NCBI GenBank assembly: GCA_030544215.1
Contig: JARZZO010000002.1
Span: 75,771,150 to 75,835,149 of the forward strand
DNA from: Zantedeschia hybrid cultivar
Lineage: Eukaryota; Streptophyta; Magnoliopsida; Alismatales; Araceae
DNA length: 64,000 bases
Reading direction: 5' to 3'
Part shown: piece after piece, positions 1 through 10,383 of the stretch
Layout: each line of letters begins with the position of its first letter
How positions within the stretch are numbered: the first letter of the stretch is position 1
Program-made: the position numbers and the translations under genes
Notes under the pieces: model-generated
What the model saw: the letters and a program-made list of their open reading frames with translations, nothing else
Databases searched by the model: none
What the model was told of the DNA's origin: nothing

Positions 1-407
1 TTAATTTTTTTTTTTTTTGATATTTAATCAAAATTTATAAATAAACCTCAAATTTGAACAAATATTAATTTTTTCATGTTAAAATTGCAAAGAGACAATA
101 GATCTACCTATTCTTCATGTTTTAATACCTTAAACAACATCAAACAACAATAAAAGAAGATGAAAATAGAAATTTCTTAGGGTTCAGATGCTTACTTTGT
201 TCAAACCGGATGAAAACATTAAAAAAGAACTTGAAAACTCATTTTCTTCGCAACAAAATCACCTCAAACCTTGAAAGCCTCTTGGATCTTCCAAAATCAC
301 CAAGAGAAATGAAAGCAAGAAGTGGTGGAAGGGCTTGGAAGACTGTGGGTCCTTCGTTTGCTGCGTTTTAGTCCGAACAGAAACGCAGTAGACAATGAAA
401 GCGGGGT

Positions 408-607
408 TTTAGGGCCGGCTCGTATTGGATCCCCCCGTATCGGGCCGTATCGTAGTGACTCGGTGTGATCTCGGTCGATATGCGCCAAGTCGCTATGATC
501 CGGAAACGGTCCAAACTAGATCGCCCGATCCGACCGTACCAGCGATTGGGTGGGCCCAGATCCGAGTCGACTCGTATGAGTCGGGCCGATCCGGTACGAT
601 ACAGTAA
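408..607. repeat. GC-rich block of CGATACGG/CCGATCCG words
   Basis: About 200 bp of GC-rich sequence built from short iterated words (CCGTATCG, CGATCCG, CGAGTCGACTCG), unlike the AT-rich DNA on both sides. It interrupts the similarity of the neighbouring minus-strand hAT transposase fragment, so it is probably a later insertion. I see no clear terminal repeats or target duplication. The short open frames on both strands here are by-products of the high GC content. Confidence 0.4.
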
Positions 608-615
608 ACCTTGAT

Positions 616-1045
616 CCAAACTGAATAAAAGTGTCGAGCCACTAAACAATCCAATTCAGTCCTTGCCTCAGGATTGTAATATTCTCCAATTGTCTTTCTT
701 TTTTTCCCTACGACCTCTAGATTTGGTAAAGGAATGTTGGCATAACTAGAAGATGTAAGCATCTTCTTTTTAAGTTTAACTTGTTCTTCCATTTTTTTAA
801 TTGTATGGATGTGCTCATCATCTATACGATTGCATTTTCTAATGCCTTGACCAACGGTCTGAAGTAAATGTGATCTAACTCTTGTGTATGATCCTCAATA
901 TATAATTTTTACAAAATGAACATCGAAACATCCAACTACCACCACCGCCACTTTTTTCCAACTTTTCAACAAATTTCCATAATGGAAATTCCCAATATGG
1001 ATCTTCCAACTCGTGAATATCATCACCACGCGAACTAGATGCCAT
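616..1045 (-). pseudogene. BED zinc-finger hAT transposase, N-terminal fragment
   Basis: Read on the minus strand from an ATG at 1045, the translation begins with a Ser-rich stretch, then an acidic and Trp-rich lead-in, Lys-Leu-Glu-Lys-Ser followed by a Gly run, and the first zinc pair CSFC. After one frameshift near 890 the fold resumes with GSYTRVRSHLL, GQGIRKC and a Lys-rich helix, then the short motif TELDCLVARHFYS. This order (BED finger, basic helix, start of the DUF659-type region) is typical of plant hAT transposases that would bind transposon ends in the nucleus. The frameshift and the loss of everything after about 616, where a GC-rich block begins, make it a dead fragment. The family call rests on motif recognition only. 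Confidence 0.6.
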
Positions 1046-2511
1046 GTAAATCACATGAAATAAGCTGAAATGTAAAAGAATTTGAAAATAACGTACCTAG
1101 TCAAACTTTAAAGCATAGAAGAATATAAAATTTTAAATTAAAAGTGATTCACAATCTAACTTAAATAGGAAAAAAATATTTCTTGAATATTTTGATGATG
1201 CAAAAGAAATCAAATAAACATAAAATAATTAGTAAACATTGTTTAGTAGTTTTACTGATCAAAATTTTAATTGTCCAAAAAAATTATATAGTTGTCATCA
1301 CTTATCTACTATTACAGAAGACAAAATAAATAAATTTAACTGTTCACCAACAATGCACATAATATAAATATAACTATTCAGTTAACTATTCACTAAGTAG
1401 GCACAAAACATAGGATGCCCCAAAGTGCAAATATAGTACAAAGAATCGAGGACAACGTTTGTAGAATGCTTTTGGAGCTTTTAACATAGGTTACGTAGCC
1501 CGTATACAGGAGTTTTTAGTAAAAATTCTTAAAGCTATGGACTTATAACCATAACCTAATATTTAACTCACCCTCACCCATATTTCTCTCCCTCTCGTGA
1601 CTTGTTTTCTTTTCTGTAAAAGAACCGCCACCTTCACACTGCACCGGATGAGGCGAAGGAGAAGGGGGCAAGATGAGAAAGAAGGGGGCAAGATGGAAGA
1701 CGGAGGGAGGTCCACAAAGAAGGCTATGTCAGCAGCAAGTAGCAACATGCAATCATAATCTCACTATCTCAGGTACCCGCACCTTTCCGATTCCATCCCA
1801 TTCCTCCTCTACCCTATTTCTTCCTCCTCTTCTTATTTTGGGAATTGACGGTTGTGATTACACATGCAAGAGAGAGCATACCTGAAAGGAAGATGAGGAA
1901 TCAAATGCCCTGTGTTGGAAGATGTACTCGTCGACCTGCTCTCACCAGCCCGTAGCCCGTAGTTCGCCGCCACTGGAGTACCTCCTCGCACGAACGCCGC
2001 TCCTGTCACGATCCAAGCTGAAATCTGTAGTTCATCCTGACTGTTAATTTATAGATTTTCTTAACAGATTGGACTCCATTGAAGATTAGGAGTTTGAGTT
2101 TTAGGAAATCAAATTCGTGATAAAGATTTGCTTCCGTAAAATTTTTGGAGTCTGAGTTGATACATACAGAGGAAGCTTCCCTAAAGCATTAGGAATCTGT
2201 ACAGGGGAAGCTTTGGAGTTTGCACAGAAAAAACTTCCGTAAAATTTTAGGGGTCTGTGGCGAAGCAAATGTCATTTTCTAGTGGGAACATCCTTGTGAT
2301 CGTGCCGACACGCATGTCCATGTTGACTAGTGTCAACACGGCTCCGTGGCCACCCAGCCATATCCCCCAAAAAACAGGTACTGTGCAATGTGATTATAAG
2401 ATTTTCTTGCAAAATATGTCAAATGCTGGTATTTTACATGCATATGGACCGGGGTCTCCATACTTTTATACGAGGGGCATAGGATATCCTTAAATTGTAG
2501 AGTACTAAGTG
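1046..2511. other. Intergenic, no gene seen
   Basis: AT-rich to about 1560, then a pyrimidine-rich stretch and mixed sequence. Short open frames at 1563-1885 and 2257-2493 show no recognisable protein and no consistent splice signals. None of the upstream exons expected for the malic enzyme gene is visible here. Confidence 0.5.
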
Positions 2512-2519
2512 GTCGTTAC

Positions 2520-3390
2520 TAGGGCTGGCAATGAGCTGAGTGGCTCGCGAGCTGCTTGAGCTAGGCTCGACTTTCTTATCTTAAATGAGTCGAGCTTGAG
2601 TCTGGGTACAGCTCGTTTAAGTAAATGAGTGGAGCCCTAGTTCAATTGAGCTCGGCTCGTTAGATCGCGAGCCAACTCATGCTAAAATAAATTGTATTCT
2701 ATCTAATTTATAACATCTAACATGGCACACAAATGCTGACTCAGTGAGTTAGGAGGTCGCCTGTGCGTTTAACGTGCTCACTGTGAAAACAATATAAGGG
2801 CATCACATTTTTGTAACTTTCCGATCTCGGACTAAAAGTGCTGTGAACTTCACATACGCCTGCTAGCCTTGGCTGGCTGAGGCGTTGGCTTTGGGACTTT
2901 AGTCCCACATTGCCTGCCACAGAAACTTCACACAAACCAACACGAAGTAAACAGTGGTGGGCTGGTTGTTTAACGGGCCATTCAGCCAATGGTAATGGAT
3001 CCATGGAAACGAGTTTTAATTAATTTAATGTAAATTAATGTTTTTTGAGTCAAATCTAATGGGATTTTTAATTCAAATGAACTGGGCTCGGGCTTGGCTC
3101 AAGCTTGACTCTTTTGATTTGAGCCCCAGGTCGAGTCTGCTAATGAAAATGAGTTTTAATTAATTTAATGTAAATTAAATGTTTTTGAGTCAAATTTAAT
3201 GGGCTTTTTTTTATTCAAACGAGCTGGGCTCAGGCTCGGCTCGAGCTTGACTCTTTTGATTCGAGCCCGAACTCGAGTCTGCTAATGGGCTCGAAATTGG
3301 GCTCAGGCTCGGCTTGAGCTTGAAAATTTTCACTTGAGCCAAGCTCAAGCTGGGCGAAGCTCAGCTTGGCTCGGTTCGTTGGCATTCCTA
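2520..3390. mobile_element. Non-autonomous hAT-like element, GGCTCGAGC-rich
   Basis: The ends are imperfect inverted repeats: TAGGGCTGGCAATGAGC on the left and TAGGAATGCCAACGAACC read inward from the right. The flanking octamers are GTCGTTAC (2512-2519) and GTCATTAC (3391-3398), a 7 of 8 match, as expected of the 8-bp target duplications made by hAT transposases. The interior carries no transposase. It consists of iterated GGCTCGAGC-type words at both ends, with internal copies of an AT-rich stretch (ATGAGTTTTAATTAATTTAA) around 3010 and 3150. Confidence 0.7.
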
Positions 3391-3541
3391 GTCATTACAA
3401 TATTCCAGCACTATGATTGTATCTGAACTTGTATCACTTAATGTGAATCATTGCAGATTAATTGTTTTCCATAGTTTCATAGAAAGGAAAACACTCATCA
3501 TGAATGTTAAATCACGATTGTCATTTTTCTTTCACTCACAG

Positions 3542-5465
3542 GTTTTGGAAGCTCTCAAGGACTCAACGTCTACTAGACCAGCAATTTTTGCTATGTCGAA
3601 TCCTACGAAAAATGGTTGGTCTAAACACTAATGTCATATAAGTTAAATTTATTTCTGCTGATTGGCTTTCAATTCTGATGTTTCATGTTTTAGCGGAGTG
3701 CACTCCTAAAGAAGCATTTTCCATTTTGGGTGACCATATTATATTTGCAAGTGGAAGTCCATTCCAAGATGTGGATCTCGGTATGTAAATTTCTTTTAAC
3801 CCACATTCTCTTTGTTGCATTAAGCCCGGTTTCTTTGATGGATAAGGCTTGAACGGGATGCCTTATTCTGCCTGTTCCAATTTGATAGTGTGGATGTGCT
3901 ATTACTGGGTTGGATGCCTTATTCCTGGAAAAAGTGTAATAAGTCATTCAACCCCAAAAGGTAGAATTGCTTATTCATTCTTGTTATAGTGTTTAGCCCT
4001 TGTTCTAAGAATAAGGGTATCAAAGTGAATAGCCGTTGTTTTAGGAATAAAAGTGTATCAAAGTGAACAGCCCCTGTTCTAAGAATAAGAGATCCGAGAA
4101 CAAGAAATCTGGAATAAGGGTCCACCAAACAAACCAGGCCTTATTGACTACAGACTGTAGTTGTTTCATTGATTATGAGAAAGCATGCATGAGGAGGTTC
4201 AAACTAGTAAATAGGAAGAAAATGTCTGTACATAACAACAAATTCGCCTAGGATCACAGAACAGGGATCGCTTCTGGAAACGGTTATGGGTGGTTCCTGT
4301 TCGGACCCTGATTCTGACAGGGAACTGGTCGCACCTTCAGATGTTCATAAACAGGGTAAAAGAGAAGAATAAGGTTATAGATATTTTATGACTTTCACTG
4401 ATGATTTTTTTTATTGTACTCGGATATATCTTGTGAGGTCCAAGGAGGATGTTCCCAGAACCATCAAAATCTTCTATAAGATGGTGAAGAATCAATATGG
4501 GCTACACAATGAAGTGCTCAAATCAAATTAGATAATGCTAGATAGTACTTTGAGAGGAAGCTAAATGCCTTCTTGGAGAATAATGGGATCATGCATGAAT
4601 CTTCTTGTCTACACTAGATAACCAGATGGAGTGGCAGAGAGAAATAATGAACATTTATTAGAGACCTCTCATGGTCTTCTCTTCCAGCATAGTTTGCCCA
4701 AAAGATTTTAGACTTAAAGTTGTTTACTGCCTCCTATATCATAAACAGAATGGCATGCAGGAGTCTTGGAGGTAGATCTCTCAGTACCTTTTTCTACTGT
4801 GATCATCCTCTGTTCCTCCTTACTGCCAGGGTGTCTGATTGTCTTTGTTTCTTCCATGTTTAGGTCCTGAATCCACAAACTTGAATCCTAAAACTATTAG
4901 AAGGATCTCTCTGGGTTATGTCTCTTCACCTAAAACTATTAGAAGGATCTCTCTGGGTATGTCTCTTCAGGAAGGTTACTAAGATTTAAGAGAACATATG
5001 TACTCGAGGATTACATCTTCTTGGAGATAGAATATTACTTCTAGTGCATGTCTGTTCCTTAGGGGGAGAGTATCTTGACTCAAGAAAACTGACAGAACAC
5101 AAGGGGCCTCTTATGGATCACCAATCTGAAAAATATGTTAATTCTTGTTAAGTCATTTGATTATAGCTCTTCACCATCTCCTCTTCTACTATTAGTAAGG
5201 ACCTAATTTGGACTTATCTAGTACTATTAGGAAGTGGAACAAGTGTGTACTAGACTTCCCATTTCCTAATATGCTTGTAAGTACATGTTTTTCCTGCATA
5301 TCATCCATCTTTGCCTACCCTTTTTTGCAAAATTGTGAGGGATCCTTAGTGGGTGGAGGCAATGGATTTGTACAAGACCACCAAGGACAAGGACTCAAGG
5401 AGGTGCAGCTGAGGGGTGGGGCCACGATTGCTTTGAAGGAACAAGATCAACAAAATGATTTTGTG

Positions 5466-5540
<75 letters not shown>

Positions 5541-8311
5541 TATGAATTTTAAATGTACACGTAAAATGACTTCTTTGTTATATAGCGTGCAACTTCATAA
5601 GAATTTAAAGGAATATAACCTTCAAACATGGGATGCGTTAGAAGTTCATTGGATGTGTGCACCAGAATAAAAGGAGGAATGTAAATTGTGATGAAAAATC
5701 CAATTTTTCATGTTTATCCAGAGGTTGAATAAGGATGCTCATGGTTCACTTTGGCTACACCCTAGGGAATGTTGTTACTTGTTCACCAAATGAAAAGATC
5801 AAGAGGTTGCAATTCTTCAGATATGTTGACAATATGGTTATCACATGAGATAATGCGCTAGAAATTCAAGTGCTAAAGGATAACTTGGCAAGAGAATTTG
5901 TGATTAAGGACCTTGGTCATCTCATGTATTTTCTTGGCACAAAAATGGAAAGGTCCCAAAAAAGCATCGGTATTTTGTCAACACAAATATGCGTTAGAAT
6001 TACTCAACAAAATTGGGAAGTTGGGTTATAAACCAGTACTCCCCATCTACAGAAGCAATCATGCTTTAGTGAGTAATTTATGTTTAATTTTAGTAGAGAT
6101 AGTACTTGCGTGAAGCCCCGGCTGGGGTTTGAGCAGCTCCACATACCGCACTGCAGCTGGGGGTTTGAGGCAGCTCCCATTCCAGACATCTGAGTCATAT
6201 CGAGTAAACCACCCCATCACGTAAGGAGGGACAACATGCATGGTAAACTACGTTGGGGTAGGAATTTAACCTGCCGAAGGATGAGGCTGGTCCACGTTCG
6301 GAAGCTCCTTTAGAAGGTCCCGAAGGCAGGCATCAAAGCTTGGTGGGAAGCTTCTCTATTTGTTGCACATATAACTTGATGAATGTTGTGTGACAATTCA
6401 TCAATGTCCCTAAGACACCTCATCTAAGAACTATGGATAGGATATCGAGGTATATTTACTCCTGTCCTAGAAAGGGGTTGTTGGCCTCAGAGGCTGCTCA
6501 TGTTAGAATTGAAGGATATACTGAATCACTGATGCAGATTGGATTGGTTCTTCGGATGATAGGAGATCTCTTATAGATTATTTTACATTCATTAAGATAA
6601 ATCGTGCAACTTGAATACGCAAGAAACATACTATGCCTGCCAGTGCTAAAGCTGTGTACTCAGCTACAATACATGGAATAATGGAGATGATATGGCTCAA
6701 AATTGTACCCAAGGATTGAAAGTTGACCTTTCAATGAGATTGTACTGTGACAAGAAGGTGGCTATTAATGTTGCTAATGAGCTTATTCAGGATGTCAGAA
6801 CCAAGTAGATTGAGATTGGTTTACACTTTATCTGAGAGAAGCTAAATGCAGAACTATGCCCAACATGTTTGTTAAGGAGATTGGGTGGTAGATGCTTTCA
6901 CCAAAAGAATGTCAAGTGACCGGTTCATTTCCATTTTGAACAATCTGTGTATAATTTGATATGACATTTATGGTGATTATAGGGAAGATGTATTAGAGAG
7001 CAATTTGGTCGATTTTTCTGTTCTGGGGTCATCAGTCTCTTGTTCGTTTCCCTCCTTGCCTTATTCCATTAATCTTTTCTCTTCAGAGTGTGTATTTCCA
7101 ATTTTCCATGTACTGAGTTTTGGTAATCAGATGGCATTTGATGTCTGATCCTGTATTTGCATTAAAGGGTCATCAGGTGAACATGCTATCAACTCATTTC
7201 CAATGCACATTGCTTGGGGAGAGTAAGACGGGCACTTGCAAACGATGGCACCCACCCACTCAAACACACAAAAGGAGGTGTATGAGTATCATATGATACT
7301 TTCACCATCCTTAGATACAGTGTAATCAGGGTGTTATACATTCGGATTTGACATATGGTTTTGTATGATTTCTTGTGCATCATAACATGGATTGGCACAC
7401 CATTTTGCATTCTAGCAGTAATCAGGTGTAATTCTGATGCGCTGTATATGCGGGATATGCAGATATTCTTCACACACATCCATGCCCTTTGTTTTTTGGT
7501 TTCCTGACTTCTTCACATCATTGGCTCACTTCTATGTTCTAGGAAATGGAAAAATTGGTCATTGCAACCAAGGAAATAATATGTACCTTTTTCCTGGGTG
7601 AGTTTGTTGCCTTGTATCTTGTCTTGTGCCCGTATTTCTTCCATTTTGTCACAAATCGTAAATTTTCAGGATCGGCCTTGGTACTCTTTTATCGGGTGCC
7701 CGTGTGATCTCTGATGGCATGTTACAGGCTGCAGCTGAATGGTAGTTTAACTTTTATCTAATCCATTGAAATCTATGCATGTGCCATTTTGATTGACTTG
7801 GCCACATTGTACCTGTGAAATGTCAGTCTGGCTGCATATATGAAGGAAGAGGAGGTTCTTAACGGTGTTATTTATCCTTCAACCTCTAGGTACCCGCAAT
7901 AACTCACCTTGGTTTAGACTTTGTCTCTCTACATTTATATGCTGATTCTTATGTCTTCATATCTAGTGTACTTGATAATTACCCCTGGTGTTAACTTTCT
8001 CTGTTGATTATATATCTGAATTGTCATTGACACAGTATTCGGGACATCACAAAGGAGGTGGCTGCAGCAGTTATAAGAGAAGCAGTGGAAGAGGATCTAG
8101 CTGAGGGATATCGCGACATGGATGCACGTGAGCTTCGGAGACTAGACAAGGTGAAAGTCTTGCTGAATCCTTTTGCCTATCCTGTTATCCATCAAGTCTT
8201 TGTGCATCTTCTTAACACACTGTTCATGAATTGAAGGATGAGACTGTGGCATATGTAAAGAATAACATGTGGAATCCAGTATATCCAACGTTGGTGTACA
8301 AGAGAGATTGA
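3542..8311 (+). CDS. NAD-ME2: NAD-dependent malic enzyme, 59 kDa-type, C-terminal exons
   Basis: Seven exons join in frame: 3542-3614, 3694-3780, 7543-7597, 7670-7741, 7827-7889, 8036-8150 and 8237-8311 (TGA). All introns are GT-AG. Together they encode 179 residues, the C-terminal third of a malic enzyme that decarboxylates malate to pyruvate with NAD in the mitochondrial matrix. Family motifs in order are AIFAMSNPT, AECTPKEAFSILG, FASGSPFQDVDLGNGKIG, NQGNNMYLFPGIGLGTLLSG, SDGMLQAAAE, RDITKEVAAAV and a Trp-Asn-Pro tail ending at Asp. The SILG and FASGSPF forms favour the 59 kDa NAD isoform over the 62 kDa NAD isoform or the NADP enzymes. Earlier exons (NAD-binding and malate-binding parts) are not in the window. 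They may lie upstream across a long intron or be lost. The intron at 3781-7542 holds a Tourist MITE and Copia remnants. Confidence 0.85.
3823..4140. mobile_element. Tourist-like (PIF/Harbinger) MITE
   Basis: Inverted termini AGCCCGGTTTCTTTGATGG and GGCCTGGTTTGTTTGGTGG flank a 318-bp AT-rich body. Target site TTA is duplicated exactly (3820-3822 and 4141-4143). It sits about 40 bp inside the intron after the second visible malic enzyme exon. There is no coding capacity. Confidence 0.75.
4260..6960 (+). mobile_element. Degenerate Ty1/Copia retrotransposon remnant in malic enzyme intron
   Basis: Broken reading frames follow the Copia pol order on the plus strand. From 4440 to 4790 there is integrase core similarity (a FYKMVKNQYG-like start, an ENNGIMHESSC-like stretch, GVAERNNEHLLE-like text, INRMAC). 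Around 5750-6040 there is reverse transcriptase similarity (a YVDN box where YVDD is usual, then LAREFVIKDLGHLMYFLGTK). From 6390 to 6950 there is RNase H similarity (RTPHLRT, VEGYTE, then an I-E-I-x-x-H-F-I-R-E-K-L-like segment). Stops and frameshifts are frequent. A GC-richer patch at about 6105-6350 separates the RT and RNase H parts and may be a nested insertion. No LTRs could be delimited. It lies in the same orientation as the host gene. Confidence 0.7.
5464..5541. repeat. (TA)n microsatellite
   Basis: About 78 bp of nearly pure TA dinucleotides with a few C interruptions, inside the Copia remnant. It is replication-slippage sequence. The short open frames across it are meaningless. Confidence 0.9.
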
Positions 8312-10059
8312 GCTTTCTTCGTCTCAAACGTTTGTACTGATAATGTTGCAGTGCGCATGGAGGTAGAAACAGAATACCTACTTGTACATGTGCAGATGGG
8401 ATTATTTGCCCCTGTCGTATTATACGAGCTCATGGCCTTCATTGTTGATGTTGGGATGCCATTTTCAAATTTGTATTGGTACACGAGTGCCTGACTTCCT
8501 TGCTATTGATGCTGAGGTGACAATATTGCATTTGTATTGGCACATATTAACGAATTCATCTTATGGACTTCAATAATGCGAACAGTTTCTTTTAATGAAA
8601 CTTTCTTTTTTCTTAATTTCCATTCCCCTCCTTTTGTTCTTTCATTTATCCCCTCCAACTTTCTGAGTGTCATGTATTTTGCTAGATGATATAACCGATC
8701 ACTGAGATGCAAATGCTGAGAAGGCTTTCAACAGGTTGGGATGCTTGAGTGATGCTATTAACTCTTTCTCAAGCAAATTTTATGGACACTACGCTGCCTT
8801 TCAAATTTTTGCTGTTAACGATTGTTCTCAATGTCTATATATTGCTATTTGCCTGGAATTTCGGATATTGTAGAATACAATGTAGTTGTGCAGTGTCAAC
8901 TCAAAATAGTGTTCTTGAGAAGAGATGCTGCTTATATGGTAGATCTCAGTGTTGCAACTCATGGCACGTTGTGTGCGCCGCAAATTTCATTCGGAACCCC
9001 TGTATCAAAACAATTTCCATTGTCAGATTTTGAGGAAAATGAGAACTGATAGAAATGCTTGTTTTACGGTATATCGCACATTCTTGAAGGCCGTCTCATT
9101 TTTAATTTCTGATGCACAGGATGCATCCTCGGGGATGTCAGAATGTTGACGTGCCTTTGCTAGACTTTGTGTATGTGAGGATAATTTGAACCATTTGTTT
9201 GCTTTTTGTTTAAGCATTGGAGGACATTAGGCTGGGTGTGGAACTTCCTTGGTCATTCTTTTTATTCTTGAAATGAGGTCCCTCTCTTTCTAGGAAAGGC
9301 TTCCAAGAACGGTCATCAAGCAATGTGTAGCAGTTGCTCACTCTAAAAAAAACTCACTTCTGAGATGAAATTGTTCGTGCCCTTGCGTGGCTTATCCCTC
9401 TCATTTTTAATCCCCTCCCTGTTGTGCAGGGGATGCAGAATATGCTAAAACTGAACGGAGATCAAATTCGAGATAATTTAGTGTCAGCTGTGACTCCCAA
9501 TTGTCATTAACAGATCATGAATTTTTTATGTCATTAATTACCGTTCTGTCATATGTTCTAGCAATTAGAGTTCGGACATACTGTATTTATTAACTCCAGG
9601 TGTCAAATAATCTGATCAATGTTAACATACATCACCCACAAATATTGATTCAGATGAATGCGTCAGAGATTTCAGCCGTTGCTCAGAATGGATGCATCCA
9701 CGGGTACAGATACCCACAAATATTGCGAATCGGATTTGAAAACATTGGCGAAAGATACTAGCAAAACTTTGAGGGGAACGAGAGGTTTTGCCATGGTGAC
9801 TTCCAGCACAGTACAGAGAAGGAAAACGGTAAGAAAGAGAAACACAGAATACGAAGCTGATTTAGCATCCGGAGAGTACGCAAACTTTCGAAGAAACAAA
9901 TATTGAAAAGGCACACGTTTAGCACGCATTCTTGATATTTTCCCTTCTGTATTCGCGCAGAAGACGAGATATCCTTTCGAAGGCACAGATCTGCGTGCGA
10001 CCTGTGGCTAATTCCTAATGTGACTCTGCTTCCTTCCAAAAAGGAAATATTACGTTAAG
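8312..10059. other. Malic enzyme 3' UTR and intergenic DNA
   Basis: The T-rich sequence immediately after the TGA is probably 3' UTR. Open frames at 8749-9149 and 9658-9906 do not resemble a known family. I see no repeat with definable ends. Confidence 0.4.
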
Positions 10060-10383
10060 GGTTACTCGTTTTAAGCGTAAAACAGTGTAATTTAAAATAA
10101 TTATTTCATTTTACGGTGTTTTCAGTCGTTTGGAATGATGCAAAATAATGTAAAATGAAATTTTCTTTGGACCTTATCTGCTCACTTACAGCCTAATTCT
10201 CTTATTTTTTAATTTACAGTAAAGGCTTAAATCAAAACAAGAAGGTTGAAGCATTCTTCTTGTTTTATTTTACAAACAGTTAAACAAATATTTCTTGATT
10301 TTAAAATAAGAAAATTTCACTAGTTTTAAAATCGGTAATTTTGAAATTAGTGATTTACAAAGTTTTACATTAAAACAAACAAC
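10060..10383. mobile_element. MITE-like inverted-repeat element
   Basis: The left end GGTTACTCGTTTTAAGCG is matched in inverse by the right end (GGTTGTTTGTTTTAATG read inward), followed on both sides by GTAAAAC and an AT-rich interior. Superfamily and target duplication are not clear. Confidence 0.45.

Noticed and set aside
9658..9906. 82-codon plus-strand frame after the malic enzyme gene
   Set aside because: No family resemblance, no splice context, and equally long frames on the other strand.
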